Shown: positions 46,645 through 60,599, counted from the first letter of the stretch. The stretch: DNA of 64,000 nucleotides from Epiperipatus broadwayi (GCA_028023455.1 JAQFVV010006255.1:3596001-3660000); one strand, 5' to 3'. Notes: generated from the letters alone by a model not told the origin. Numbers and translations are program-made.

Positions 46645-47940
46645 TGAGAAAATGTAGAAACATAGCATGCTCTATGCATGTGTATGACTCATAAAATTGT
46701 AAACAATTTATTCCTTTTCCAAATAATATTTCAATATGATAATGTTGAAGTTTTTTTACAATTTTGCTTTGTAAAAGTTATATTATTGCAATTTTTCATA
46801 CCTGAAAATATTTATCAATTTATTTTTAAAAAATTGTATATAAATTCTTCATGCTTTTTTTCTATAGGAAAATATTTTTTTAAATCATAATGAATTATCT
46901 TGATATAAAATTACTTTTAGTTATAAAAAAAATAAGTTCATTATAGTTTGCAAAAGAAATATGCCATATAAAAATATTTACAATGTATATTGTGTATATG
47001 TATGTGCATGTATGCATAAATTGATCAAATTCAGTCATAATATTTTTTTATTTTGCCAATATTATTATTAAATTAATACTTGAAAACAAATCAATATATA
47101 ATCTAATATTTATTTTGTTGGAAAAAAAGACCCATACATAGCTAGCTACCTTCTATTTATGATTGAGAATCTACTGAAAAAAATCAAGGATGCTTATATT
47201 TACAAAAAAGTTATTAATAATAACCAGCAAGTAATTTTACATATTATTTTAATACAAATTTTATGCGGAATAATTTTTTAATATTTAAAATAGTTTTTTT
47301 ATTATAAAACTAACCTATCAACATTGACAGTTTAAGGATAAATTTAAAATTTAGAACTTTAAAAATGTTTAAATTCTTTATTTTTGTTTTGCTTTTATTT
47401 TATGGTAATTATTATATTTGCTTAGTTTTATTGTTTTTTATAATAATTTAGCTTTATATAATTTTAATATTAAAAATATATTTAAAAAATATATAATTTT
47501 AATGTTTTCTTTTCTTTTATATATAGTCTCATGACATTGTGAAACTTGCATTTGTAACAAATGCATAAAAAAGTAAGTATGGTGTTTTTAGCAATGGCAA
47601 GGTTTAATCAAAATTAATGGAAAAAAAAAACATTTTTTTTCACATTTCTTTATTCAAAAAAATCACTTCATTTTTTTCTATTTTTTTATTTTTACATCCA
47701 AAATAAAATTTAAAATTATATATTACAAAAATGTAAAAAAGATATTATATATGAATTTTTTTAAAAAAAAATTACATTTTAGTTGAAAATTTATATACAA
47801 TCATATGTATATGTAATGTATATATAAACATTTTGAATACTTAACCTAGAAAAGCTAAATTTCTATTAAATAGTTTTACTCACTGAGCATGCTTTAGACC
47901 ACCAAGGTCAGATTCACTGGGCTTGTAATTTACAGAAGAG
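46645..47940. other. AT-rich intergenic DNA
   Basis: Very A+T-rich sequence with long T and A runs. No gene or repeat recognised. Confidence 0.5.
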
Positions 47941-47985
47941 AGATGTAATGTTTAAATAAGGTCAAAATTATGTAAATAGGTTAAT

Positions 47986-48285
47986 TTACATAATGCAATA
48001 CTGGATTTTTTTATTAATAGCATGATGGTTATTGAAAATAAACCACACCTCCTTAATTTTGTACTTGTAATCATCATGTTTGGAGGATATGACATTCATG
48101 TTTATAGGGTCAAAGGTGTGGTTATATTCCAGTTCATGTTCCAGAAAGACAGACCTGTATTCAGTGCTACTTTTAGTATGATTATATACATATCTATGTT
48201 GTGTGATTTTGGTAGCAATATTTGCCCATGTTTTCCCAAAATACACAAAGCATGTTTAGCAAGTAAAACTGTTTAACAGAAATTT
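47986..48285 (-). pseudogene. GIY-YIG endonuclease relic of a Penelope-like element
   Basis: The minus-strand frame reads VYFGKTWANIATKITQHRYV, then a Ser/Thr-rich link, VFLEHELEYNHTFDPIN, and KYKIKEVWFIFNNHHAINKK. This follows the second half of PLE GIY-YIG domains: the YIG strand, the Arg-helix (ITQHR), the H-x(n)-H region and the conserved Glu helix (IKE), ending with the Asn-Lys motif. The GIY strand and RT are missing. It is not the same family as A, B or C. The plus-strand frame over the same bases is a shadow. Confidence 0.7.
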
Positions 48286-48289
48286 AGCT

Positions 48290-49339
48290 TTTCTGTGCTA
48301 AGCATTCAAAAACATTTATATATACATTACAAGTAATGCAAAAAAAGTGAAAACTCTTTGAGAATCATATATATATATATATATATATAGTAATGATATG
48401 ATTTGGGGAAATAAGTTTGAGATGAGTATACATTTGATTTAAAAACATCTACCTCATATATATTCCAAAATGAGAGATCTATGTGATAAATCTATAATTT
48501 ATATGGCCCATGAGCTAGAGACTTAATATTTATGGAATTTGTAATTTAAGACTACAGAACTATGCTTGATGACAATAAAGTCACATACATATGTAAGAAA
48601 ACCTAATTTCCTCACTCGCATTATCACAATCTGAATTTGTTTAGTAAATATTGCTAGCTCTTGTGATTAAATCTACCATTGTTAAATAATTTTGGTGATA
48701 TGAACTGGTGTTCAATTGTATAGACATATCTGAGTAATATAAAATGAAATAACTAAAGTTAAGATTTTAATTTAATAGATAAATATTTTATTTGCATTGG
48801 TCATAAAATTTCAGATTAAAATAAGACTAACTTGTCACAACTAGTATGTGTGGACTTAAATTATGGGTGATGTTAAACAAGGTACTTAGCATAAATTAAA
48901 GGAAGGTACATACTCTGCCTAATTGGACTGATATTGATTTAGTGTGAAGGATTATAACTTATTATAGTCTATATTGAGGTTAAACCTAAATAAGTTACCT
49001 TGGCAAGTATTGTTCAATAATTATTTAACATTTTGTAGTTTAAAGTAGCTTCCTTTAATTAAATGTGTGAGTGTAATTGTTTACTTTATATAATATTATA
49101 CATGAAATCATTCTTTAACATTTGTATATAACATAAGTTAAATAAAATTAAAGACCAAAAGTTGAAGACATCACTGAAACATTTAGTATTTAAATATCTA
49201 CTATAGTGGGTAAAGTGGGCAAATTGGTTTAAGAATTTGTAGGTATCCGAAATCACTTATAATAACACTAGAAAATTTGATTGCAGTCCCTGGAATAATC
49301 CACTATAATCTATTCCATACTATTTTAGTATTTTAACTT

Positions 49340-49340
<1 letters not shown>
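48290..49340. other. AT-rich intergenic DNA
   Basis: A short TA run is present at about 48367-48390. Nothing else is recognised. Confidence 0.5.

Positions 49341-49342
<2 letters not shown>

Positions 49343-49431
<89 letters not shown>
49343..49431. repeat. (TA)n microsatellite
   Basis: About 89 bp of TA with a single C interruption. Confidence 0.97.
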
Positions 49432-49434
<3 letters not shown>

Positions 49435-50575
49435 AAGTGTTCAGATTAACTGTAAGTCGAAGTATTAAAAAAAATAAAGAAGTTTGTTACTCTTGTTTGG
49501 TTTTCTTTTCACTTGATCCATGGATAATGGAGATCTTGAAATACAGAGTTAACTTGATAACCATGGCAACCTAATGCTTTAAAATAATATTGTTTACTGC
49601 TAATTCTAGCTTCAAAATCCTAAATCTGTTGTAATCAATCTCAGAAAAAAATATAAACAGGTAAATAATTAAACTGTATTAAAATTGTAATATGAATTCT
49701 TTATTTTGGCTTTAAATAAAAAAATCATATTGAATTTATATTTAATTTTCAATGTATCCATTCTTTTTTTAAATTTCCATTTCACTTACAAAAAGGAGGC
49801 AAAACTTTCTTGAACAGATCGATATATTATAAATAGAACTGAGACACTGTAATTTGAATTATTAAAAATAATATTAAATTAATAAAGTATGTCGAGTTTA
49901 GTTTTATTCAATTGTCAATTGAGTAGATATCTTAAGCACACATCATTGTTTAGGGCAATGATATACGATTTCACTTCTTATTGCAGTTTACTTTGTGTGA
50001 TAAATTTGTTGATGTTTGGAGCAGTGATCTAGATGGCTTTCTTTCGTTTTAAACATTATCTGGATAAATTAGATTTTAATATAGATTGTTAGTAGTATTT
50101 TATTGTACTGTAGTGGACAATTTAAATAATCATATATGGGAAAAATTGTTAGTGCCTAATATGACCAATGCCTGAGTTAGATAATTGTACATCGGTTATT
50201 ACAGAATCAGTATTTATTAATGCATGTTTTTTCTTAGTGATAAAGAATATAGGTCTTGAGGGCATTTCTTTATGACAAATGTTGATTAAACAAATGTAGA
50301 GAGGTAGTGAAATAGAAAATTATTATTATTGTGACAAAGTAGTTACCCCATACTAGTTGATGATGATCGGTACAAGTGGTAAATATTACAAAATGCCAAA
50401 TCAACCTTAGGGCTTTTATAAAATGGCATTCCATATTTATGCTATGGATGACATTTCAATTCTTAGGCATAGTAAAACTTCTTATATTATTATTCTCTAT
50501 TATTGTCTATAATTCATTACAAAATGGTGACCCCAATTGAGCTAGATTTTATTCAGGTTATATTGATCATTGCCC
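49435..50575. other. AT-rich intergenic DNA
   Basis: No gene or repeat recognised. Confidence 0.5.
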
Positions 50576-50578
50576 CGA

Positions 50579-50700
50579 CATTGGTGATTTAGCACATTAC
50601 TATATATATATATATATATAGTAAGTGGTTGATACTTTCATTGGTGATTTAGCACATTACTATATATATATATATATATAGTAAGTGGTTGATACTTTCA
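50579..50700. repeat. exact 60-bp tandem duplication containing a (TA)n palindrome
   Basis: 50581-50640 and 50641-50700 are identical (TTGGTGATTTAGCACATTAC, a TA run, then GTAAGTGG). Within each unit ACTATATATA...TATATAGT is a palindrome. Complete identity implies a recent event or an artefact. Confidence 0.95.
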
Positions 50701-50704
50701 ATAC

Positions 50705-53140
50705 ATATGGGAATTTATCCAAAGATAAATTTTAAGAATCACTGATTCCTCTGTCATCTAATAAGTTTGTATTATAATTTCTTTTAATATCATCTATAAG
50801 TTTTCATATATTTTCTATATTATCCACAGAGATATTAACTTAGGTGTTAGAATTCCAATATGTGCCTAATAAGTATGTTTGTAGTAGGATATAATAAAAT
50901 ACTAAGTCTGGTAATGTTACAGTCCCACAACTAAAGCTTGATATATTTGATATTCTACATTTTGTTCTCTTCCTTTAGTGAATAATTCTTAGGGTATTTC
51001 TTGAAAGTTAATTTGGCTTCTTCTATGAAACTCCTAATAATCATGTGATTATTTTGTTTTACAATGTCTATGTATCAAATTGGAATGGCAATTTGAATGA
51101 ATATCTTACTAAAAGCAAGATCAATTTATAATGTGCTGAAAGTCATGGTTTTATTCATTTATTAATTTAAATCCATGGTTCTTAGGAAACAGACATCAAC
51201 ATGTTTGAACTTAAACAGAGCAAAACTCTCCATACAGTATGTGATCATGTGATGCTTAATGTTTGAACTTAGCAATCCATTTTTATTTTTCTAACTGGTT
51301 TTACAAATAATGACATTTCAGTAAATAGAATATCTAATTAAAATAGTTTCTTCTATGCATCAGTTCATAAGTGTGTAGATTCTCTAAAAAAATTATGCAG
51401 TAAAGTTAATAAAAGAATTTCCTTTTTAATCCAACTTATCAATCTATTATTTTCACACAAAAAAATATACATATATCCTTTTTATAATTTCCTTTCTTGT
51501 TGCTATATCACTTTTCTCTTGTGAATTTCATTCTATTATTGCTTAAAGCAATTGATATAATAATGTTTATATATGTAAATTATCACATGTGTAATGTAAC
51601 ATGTATTAATCATTCATTAATGTACAAGTAATAAAATAACTTCCCTAAAATTAAAGCGTTTTCAATTTGTTTTTGTATTAATGATTTCAAATACAGTGTG
51701 GTCCCAGTTAAAATTATTATTGAAGTTTACCATACTAATTATTTATATTAGCTACATCCTGATAGTCCTTCATTGATTTTAATTTTGAATTACTTTTAAA
51801 CAACATAAATATTAAAAAATTATGGTTGTGATATTAATTAAAACCTTGTGCTAGGCATCTTGTTTTGCCAGATAAAGTAGTGAGTTATCAATTGGCAATT
51901 TTAGGGATTATTATTTCAGAGTGAAATAACAAATTGATACAAAAAAAAATTTAAATACTATATATATATAATCATATTTTGAAGGATCCTCCTAACTGGA
52001 ACAATATATATCAGCCTGCTATTCCTGTTAGATAAAATAATTTATATTTTTCTATTATCAACATTATGATATTATGTATTATGAGACCAAAGTGTTATAA
52101 TATATATGCATTAATAAATAATTATTATTCACATCATATGTAGTTGAAATGAAAATAATTGTGCCTTCCAATGAGTTATGCAACATAAATCAATTATTAT
52201 AACCAATACATCAAATTCACTCACTCAATTAAAATTATATAAATAAACTGTACCTAAAAGCCAACAACTGCTAAATGATAGGTGGTATCACTCTGTCTTT
52301 TAATAATTTATTTAAAATTACATAAAACATCGGAAGACACAGTTATTTGCATTTCTGTTATATATAGTCTGAATTATAATTATTTATTTTTACATTTATT
52401 AATCTGGGTTTTCATTTAAAGTTTGGAAGTTGTTAGAACTAAAGTTTGGCCTTGATTTTTCTGAATATTTCAAATGGTGATCCTATGTAATTAATTCTAC
52501 ACATATATTAAAGCAATAGATCAAATTTACTCTATCTTTTAAAATTCTGTAAATAAACTGAGCATAAATACTAACAAATTCTAAATGACAGGAAATATCA
52601 TTCTGCCTTTTACTAGTTTATTTATGTTACATAATTCATTGGAAGACACTGGCCTAACTGATGAGTGCTGGTTCTGCACAAAATATGGATATTGGGTATC
52701 ATTTATTTTTTTCATGTGTGTGTGGTCATGGATATCGGTTGTTTGAGATGGAGTGAAGGATGAATATAAACTGAAAATCCTAAGTTTAAGTCCCTCTATT
52801 TACTATAGTAAACATTCAATAAACTGAACGAATAGGTTAATTATATATGTAAGTGTGTATGTGCGTATCAGCAACAGAAAATTAGTTAGATTATGTGATC
52901 TTCAAGTACTAAAAGTTATAAATGAAAAAATGTAAATAAATGTTTTACTGGGTATGAGTTTACCAAATTTAAACAACAGTAAAGAGTTGGGTCATAATCC
53001 ATAAACCCTTTAACTCCAGAGCCTACCACTCTATCACTGTGTCAAAACCCACAGGGAAAACTATCCTCTAGTTTAATAATATTATTTTGTCTTGGGTTAA
53101 AATGGATTTTTAAGTAGTTTTGTTACTGCAAATTTTTACA
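50705..53140. other. AT-rich intergenic DNA with tRNA-like scraps
   Basis: At 52735-52800 (plus) GGTTGTTTGAGATGGAG and AGTTTAAGTCCC lie at A- and B-box-like spacing. At about 52990-53045 the minus strand shows GATAGAGTGGTAGGCTCTGG and a GGTTTATGGATTATGACCC block. Both resemble decayed tRNA-derived SINE heads. No coding sequence is recognised. Confidence 0.35.
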
Positions 53141-53145
53141 TATCA

Positions 53146-53480
53146 ATATTTATAATGCATTAAGATCAGCCTTTTCAAGCCATTGTGCATGCGCTTTTTA
53201 CGAGTGTTAATAATAAATGAATACTTTCACTCCCAACACAAGATATAGTATTTAGGAAAGAATAAAATGAATCCACTTATTCTTTCCAACCCAAATGCTT
53301 ATATATGGGCAAATCTTAAGTACAGGAAGTGAAAGCGTGAGGATAGACCACTCACTTTAAATTACTGTTTACGATGTCTGAATGAATGACATCGGCAAAA
53401 TTATCTAGAATTTACTAAACATCATTCTCAAATGAAACTTAAACATATGTAAATAAGCATTTATTTTATATAGCACGTTT
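53146..53480 (+). repeat. foldback element F, copy 2
   Basis: This copy aligns with 45858-46220 and contains AAGATCAGCC, TGTGCATGCGCTTTTTACGA, TAATAATAAATGAATACTTT and CTCACTTTAAATTACTGTTT. Its right part overlaps the left arm of the inverted structure at 53453-53742. Confidence 0.75.
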
Positions 53481-53742
53481 ATAAATTGTAATACATTAAA
53501 GATCAGCCTGTCAAGCTATTGTGCATGCGTTTTTTACTTAAGATTTGCCCATATATAAGCATTTGGATTGGATAGAATAAGTGGATTCATTTTATTCTTT
53601 CCTAAATACTATATCTTGTTTTGGGAGTCAAAGTATTCATTTATTATTAACACTCGTAAAAAGCGCATGCACAATAGCTTGACAGGCTGATCTTTAATGT
53701 ATTACAATTTATAAACATGCGCTATATAAAATAAATGCTTAT
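53453..53742. repeat. inverted structure of element F with 85-bp arms
   Basis: Left arm 53453-53537 and right arm 53656-53742 are reverse complements over about 85 bp with a handful of differences (ATAAGCATTTATTTTATATAG, AATTGTAATACATTAAAGATC, CTGTCAAGCTATTGTGCATGC). The loop between them is the reverse complement of about 53205-53325, so a second element F is fused in opposite orientation to the first. No reading frame. Confidence 0.85.
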
Positions 53743-53759
53743 ATCAATATTTATAAAAA

Positions 53760-56700
53760 TGTTGACTTTTTTACTTTCTTCATCAACAAATATGATGAAA
53801 AAGGAAAACTTTTAGGCTTTAATTTTTGGTTGGAAAAAAAATCAGCAATATCTAAACATTTGGGATGAAAATAAATATAGTTATACTAAATAATCGTAGG
53901 ATAAAAGTAATAGATAAGCTATGTAAGTTTTTCCAAGATATCACAAGGAAAGAAGAAAAAACGAAAGTAATAGCAATGGGAGGCAGAACTCTATTAATAA
54001 GCTGAGTATAACAATAAATAATATTTGTTAAAGCTTATTTTTATTATTAAAGAATGCCCATAGAAAGATCTTTAAAAAGCATAACTTAAAAGAGTGCTGT
54101 ACTAAAAAATAAAAACATTATTATGTATATGAAATTCAAACAGAAACCAACTTCACGCTCTTCTTCATTTCCATACATTATAGATAAATAACACTCATAA
54201 GTTGTCACAAACTTTAAAGAGTAAAGCTTAAGGAATAAGTATCCGTTTTATAGTTTGTTGACTTATGAATATTACTTATTCAGAGTTTACAGGGGGGGTG
54301 GGGTGCTGCTGGTTTATATTCGTTTGAATTTCTTTTACATTTAGCTACGTATATTTGATATTGTTAAATATATATATAAACGTGGTGAGTTTTATGTGAA
54401 TTATCCGTTGACTATAAAGTAAACCATCACATATAGTATATATATCAAAGAAATATGGAATGTGACGTAATTAAAAGTTAAAAAAAAAACCGGAAGGAAA
54501 ATCGACTAATTATTAAAATATAAATTTTCATGCTGTAAATTAAAAAATTAAAAAATATGATAAATGAATGCATTCTAATCGTATAACAAATTACAAGAGT
54601 CATAGTTAGATTGGTTAATTAAATTTCAAATAATGAAAGCATATAAAAATGAAATAATTGTTTTAACTACACATACGTGAAAAATAAAATATTAGTAAAT
54701 GTTGATATATGTGTGCGTGCGTGTGTAAATATATATATAATTGATTCATATATATATAATTGATTCACATGTTTTTATTACTTAGATTATGTTGATTGCA
54801 ATCAATATATTCACGTAAAATTTTTGCGTTGTACAAAAATTATCCATTAGATTGATTTTAAGATTTAGAGAACTAGTGATTTAGACCTTTTTTGAAGCCT
54901 TAGCGACTAATAGGCAATCAGACTGTATAAGAATGCTGCATTAATTAAATCGACAGTATTTTTTTTTTTTTTATTACACTTCAAATTTCAAACAAATGGA
55001 AAGATCAATAAGAAAGCATTTATTATTAAAATGTGCGTTGATCTTGGGGTTATGAAACGTAATTATTAATGTTAGAATCTAAGATAATATTGGAACTGCA
55101 ATCTCGTTTTCGTTTTATTCTTTCGTTTGTTTCACACTTTATCGATTATATTTTATTTTAAGCATTTAAAAAAAATGAAAGTTAATATCTTTTTATCATT
55201 CAATAATACTTTAAAATAATAAAATTAAAAGAATCAAAATATTTGATTACAATAAATTTATTACGTTCATATATATATATATTGTTTTCTTAAAAAAAAA
55301 AAAAAGTTTTCTACAAAGTAGTCCAAAATTTTTCAATTTTTTTTAAAAGTATAAGCGATGAAAGATAAAAATTATAATAAATTTATTATTTTAATGAGAT
55401 AAGGAAAGCAGCAGGGGTAAAATTATTTTAACAGTTGGTAATATTTTTTATTAAGATTGAGCACGCATCCTTCTAGAAGCTTTATTGTATTCTATAACTT
55501 TCAGAAAATTTTATGTGTTTGACTTAAAAATAATGAAAGTTCTATTGTCAGAAATGAACGAATTATTTTGAATTATTTTTCTTTTTCTAATAAATAAATC
55601 TTGACAAAAAGTAAACTATGCCTCAAAGATTTTACCTACGATCACAGAAAAATAAACCCACACGCACATGGAATTTCATCAGCCAGTGTTTAAAAAAATA
55701 TTGAGTTAAAGCATTTGATCTTAGAATTAAAAACATCTTCCATGAAGAATAGAACCAGTTCAATTAAAGTAAACAGTTAAGGTCAAAATTGATAAAGAAT
55801 TAAAAAAATAACAAACAAAAGTTCCACGTATTCTACATAATAAAAAAATGTAAATTGGATAATTCAGATGCTATTGCTATAGGCCTACTGACATGTAGTA
55901 AAATATAAAAAGAATTGTATAAACATTTTGATAAGCTTGATCATGTTTGGTTTATTACTAAGAACCAAATGGCAATTATGCCAATCATTAATAGCTTCTG
56001 TTATTAGATAAAACAATCTCTGAAGCTAATGATCCAGACAACCTGCTGACTTCTATTATAAAGGAAAGGCAAAGTGATTATATACAAGGGACTTTTTTAC
56101 TTATTTTATATATTCAAAATAAAGTTGATTTTCAACATAATCTTGTGAAATTGATAATTACATATCATAATCTCTTAAAATATTCATCACAAGATGAGAA
56201 ATACATTTCAATATATGTGAAAACTTTAAATCCACTTATACAGAACAAAATTTAATAATCAATCAATAATAAGATCTCAGTTGTTATTGAAATCTTAACT
56301 TACATTAAATGTAAAAGAAATATAAAACCAAAATTCTGATATTAATATGAAATGATTGTGACTATACTAAAAATATTACGGCAACATAAAATAAGAAAAG
56401 ATATAATATAGTTTGAAAAAGTCATAAACATACATCGTACATTTTGTTTCAAATTTCTATTTTTCATCTGTGGTAATACAAAAATAAATTTTCTCAGGAT
56501 TTAAAATACTTTTAATCATCTGACCACATAGTGGAAATACATTCCAACTTTAAATAACCAAATGCCTAAATTTCCATGTTAACAGTTATAATATTTTGGT
56601 AACAATCATTTTTCTTCAATTATTCTTATTTGCTATACTTATTTTACATTTTATTAATATATGTTTAATATATTCAGCAAGAGACATTGATCTCTCAAAT

Positions 56701-57065
56701 TCCTGTCTTAATTTTATAATAAAAAAATTCAAGCTCACCTTTTGCAACAACATTATTTATTAACAAATTTATCTCATTCCCCTAATTAAATTTTGTTCAA
56801 AAAGTTTTACACTGAACCTATCTACACTTACCTAGTGATTCACACCAAATATCTCTGCTACATTAGTAGAAAACATCCTATTTCATCATAATAAAAATCA
56901 ATATAAGCTTAAAAAATATATAAAAAACAATATTTACAGTTGATATTCCTAATCTCCAGAAACATTCTAATAAATTTAAATTAGAACTTACAACTCAGTT
57001 TCAAGTATTAATAGATTTTGAACATGATTCAGATTTAAATGAAATTAATATGAAAATTATACACT
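53760..57065. other. AT-rich intergenic DNA, some CpG-containing unique parts
   Basis: No gene is recognised. 54.2-55.2 kb has a few CpG-containing unique stretches and a G8 run at about 54292. Nearby direct repeats of ATATATATAATTGATTCA occur at 54728-54770. Confidence 0.45.
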
Positions 57066-57071
57066 TTTAAA

Positions 57072-58908
57072 AACTGCAACAAAGATAGCTGGCAGAAAAA
57101 AGCAGCAATTGACCAATAAAAATTTCTACTGAGATTAGAGAATTTATGAAGAAAAGAAGGAATATGAGGATATACAAAAATGATGCATTAAAAAAGACTG
57201 AATATCTCAAATTTTGTAAAATGGTGTGGAAAAGAGTTGAAAATGTTATAAGAAAGTATAACTGTGAACTAGCAAGGAAAGTTGTAGAAGAGAATAAAAG
57301 TCTCAAGAGTGTAAAACAACATCTTGGTATTGGTAGGAAATTTATATCTGCAATAAGAAAAAAAGATGGAATTATTACTAAAAAGAGATTTGACATCATG
57401 AAATGGGTAGAAGACTTTTATCAAGAATTATATAGTAATAAAGAACAAGTACCTCCTATATCTATTATATCTTCTGAATTGCCCAGAATTTTAAATGAAG
57501 AAGTGAGACATGCAATTATATTTATGAAGAAAGGAAAAGCTCCAGGTAATGATGGAATTATAATTGATATATTAAAAGAAGTAGTTGAAGAAATAGAATT
57601 TGTTTTAGCAAAGTTATATACCAAATGTCTAAATGATAAAGATATACTAGATGATTAGAAGAATGGGGTATTAATATTAATATTTAAAAAAGGTGATAAA
57701 GAAGATATTAGAAATTCGAGACCTATCAGCCTTTTATCAGTTTTATGCAAAATTCTTACCAAGATAATTACAACTCATCTACAGTGAGAGGTATTGAGAG
57801 AAGTTATATAAAGGACAAATGAATATGAGTTGCGATTATGATTTGGATTTTTAGATTATGAAAAGGCATTTGATTTTATAAACATTTCTTTAGGGATTAA
57901 AGTATTGGATCATCAAGGTATAAATCCAAGATATTGTCATATTTTAAAGAATATTTATAAAATGCAACAGCAACAATTAGATTACATAATGATACCAGGA
58001 AAGTCAATATTGAGAAGGGTATAAGACAAGATGACTCCATATCTCCAAAACTTTTTACAGCAGTGCTGCAAGAAGTATTTTGTGGATTAAAATTAGAAGC
58101 TAAAGGAGTGAAAGTAAATGGAGATTATTTAAGTTATTTAGATTTTGCAGATAATGTAATTGTTTTTGTGAATAATGCTTTAGAGCTGCAGGAAATGTTG
58201 CAGGAGTTATCAGATGAAAGTAGGAAAATAGGACTATAAAGATAAATGTTAAAATGATTAAAGTAATGTTCAATGGATTTGCTCAAAATATGAAAATGAA
58301 GATTGATTATGATGAGTTAGAAAAAGTTAAAAGCTACAAATACCTTGGTCAGATTATTAATACAGATGGAAACATAATGGATGAAATTAATCATACAATT
58401 AAATTTGGTTGGAGTGCTTTTGATAGAAATAACTTGATACTAAAAGGAAATATGCCTATGTGTTTGAAAAGTAAGGTTTTTAATTATTGTGTTTTATCAG
58501 TTCTTACTTATGGATCTGAGACTTGGACACTTAATAAAAGAGCAATATAGAGACTTCAGACCACTGAAAGAAGTATGGAAAGATGTATGTTGGGAGTAAC
58601 AAGAAGATATCGAAAATGCAATATATAGGTAAGATAACAAACAGGTGTTACTGACCTCACTGAAAAAATTAAAATACTGGAGTTGGACTGGACATATTGC
58701 TAGAAAAAATGATAATAGATGGACAATTGAAATCATATGCTGGTTTCCAAGAGATTGTAAAAGACCCAGAAAAAGATCACATGTGGGATGGATGGATGAA
58801 ATAAGAACATGTGCAGGAGTGATGTGGAGAAGAAAAGCTAAAGATTGGAGAAGATTGATTGAACTTGGGGAGACCTTCATTCTGCAGTGGATTGATAATG
58901 GTTGTTGA
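57072..58908 (+). pseudogene. RTE-like LINE reverse transcriptase relic, 5' truncated
   Basis: The first open part (57146-57655) holds the helical region before the RT domain and then KKGKAPGNDGI, the first RT motif. An in-frame TAG follows where Trp would be expected (DDxKNGVLI). The same frame goes on with FKKGDKEDIRNSRPISLLSV. Further parts are DYEKAFDF, the catalytic box as YLDFADNV at about 58135 (second Asp changed to Asn), then the thumb: KYLGQIINTDGNI, KVFNYCVLSVLTYGSETW. The C-terminus is at 58645-58908 with GHIARKNDNRW and GWMDEIR. This layout is typical of RTE-type LINEs. The apurinic endonuclease is missing. The tail is a short GATGATGATGA run, as RTE elements often have. Multiple stops and frameshifts make it dead. 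Confidence 0.85.
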
Positions 58909-58914
58909 TGATGA

Positions 58915-59234
58915 TAAGCTTCAATAATTTCATTTGACTTCTCATACCATAACATAAAAATTTAAGATTTGGTATCCAATAAAAATGAAAATATTAATTA
59001 AGTTCATGTTGAGAATTTTAACCCATAATATAAAAATATACCTATTGATTACTATTTTACTCAGATATCATTACTGATAATACATATGTGCAGAAATATA
59101 TACAGTAGTATCTTTGAAAAAAGTATCACATATTCATGCAAAAACTATAACACAAGTGTTAACTGACCAAATGAACAATATTTCTATTATCATTTCAAAA
59201 AAAATCAGCCTTATCCATAACTGATAATATTCCT

Positions 59235-59267
<33 letters not shown>

Positions 59268-59340
59268 CAAATAAAATTTCTGTCAATTAAAAACTTTTGG
59301 AATAATAATAAAAATAATAAATATATTGGTAATTAAGTAT
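58915..59340. other. intergenic DNA with (CA)n(TA)n microsatellite
   Basis: A CA run followed by TA (59236-59268) is the only feature. Confidence 0.6.
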
Positions 59341-59344
59341 TATA

Positions 59345-60340
59345 TACAGTCTTTTAATCTGCAGAAGTACTTTTGGTTAATTCCTTAACCCTCCTCAACT
59401 GCTATTAAATTAAAAAAAAACCACACATAATGAAAGCAAATGTCAACTCAAATCCCATGAATCTCAAATTTTAATATTAGCAGTTGTCTATTAATTATAT
59501 TCATTTTATTTCTATTTATTAAAATTTCCTCATAATTTTTCTTTTATTGTGGTTTATTTTCTCATGAAGAAATTTTTAAGATTAAACTTAAAGGTATTAC
59601 AATGTTTGATTAAAGAAAACAGAAGCTCTAACTAAATCATTATTATTATTATTTATACATTTATATAATAACTGATGCTCTTTTAATCTTTTCTAAAGGT
59701 TACATCTTGATTCGCCTACATATGAAGCCACGCACTTAATATAAATTTGATAAATAATATTACTTTTTTGTTTGAAAGATATATGTTTAGAATTATTTAC
59801 CAATCTAACTAACATTATGTGGAAAATAAAATAAAACATTAAATAAACCTTTATTTATATATTTTTAAAAAATTAGGTTGAGTATTTGAAATATATGAAA
59901 TAGAAATTCATTTTTTATCATTAATTGTCAGTTTGTTTAAAGTATTATATTTCTTTTTAACTTGACATAAAGCACAAGAAATTTATTTAACATTATAACC
60001 AACTTCATTCAATACTTTTGTAAATATTTCATTATTTTGTCATTTATCACTTTCATAATAATATAATTTTTTATTACAAAATAAAAAAGATCTCAAACTT
60101 GCCATCTTATGCATAATTGGTACTTTTGATTTATAATGCATATAGCCTCTTTTTTGCAGTGGTTTGATTACCAATTTATAAATTAATAAACCGTCATCTC
60201 TTGTAATATATAATTCAAAATATTTAATAGCTTTATTCTCTTGTTTTTCAATAGTACATTTCAAATCATTTAACTTATTGAATTCATCTACAAGACAATT
60301 TATATAATATTAATATCATCTACATTCTTTATTACTGTTT
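59345..60340 (-). pseudogene. Penelope-like element family B, left copy (RT C-terminus to 3' end)
   Basis: On the minus strand, 60264-60040 encodes KCTIEKQENKAIKYFELYI, then YKLVIKPLQKRGYMHYKSKV and IMHKMASLRSFL, the connector after the RT palm in PLE proteins. Lower down (59790-59640) the GIY-YIG part reads KQKSNIIYQIYIKCVASYVG, ESRCNL, a stop and KRLKEHQLLYK. Stops and frame changes separate the parts. The 3' untranslated part to about 59345 matches 2480-2600. RT motifs upstream of the connector are absent. Confidence 0.8.
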
Positions 60341-60344
60341 ACGG

Positions 60345-60595
60345 TGCTTTTTAAAATCCACTATTTTTTTGACCACTATTAACAGTTTCGATTATCAGCA
60401 ATCTACTTCAGAACTATAACAAACATAATACAAATACATAAATATAAATATACATGAACAATTTATACTATTGCTATATCCACAAGCTAAAATTATCAAC
60501 AACATATCTTTTGTAAATTTTAATGGCTTTTTAAATCATAAATTGCTAATCAAACCATTGCAAAAAAAGACTATATACATTGTAAGTAAAAGTAC
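60345..60595. other. loop between the head-to-head family B copies
   Basis: About 250 bp of AT-rich DNA between the two inverted PLE fragments. No coding sequence is recognised. Confidence 0.5.
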
Positions 60596-60599
60596 TAAT

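Noticed and set aside
48022-48276. 84-codon plus-strand frame
   Set aside because: It is antisense to the GIY-YIG relic at 47986-48285.
57067-57624. Minus-strand frames of 110 and 67 codons
   Set aside because: They are antisense to the LINE reverse transcriptase start. The hydrophobic look comes from Lys/Glu codons read backwards.
58497-58955. 152-codon minus-strand frame, the longest near 58.7 kb
   Set aside because: It is antisense to the LINE C-terminus, which has clear RTE-type motifs on the plus strand.
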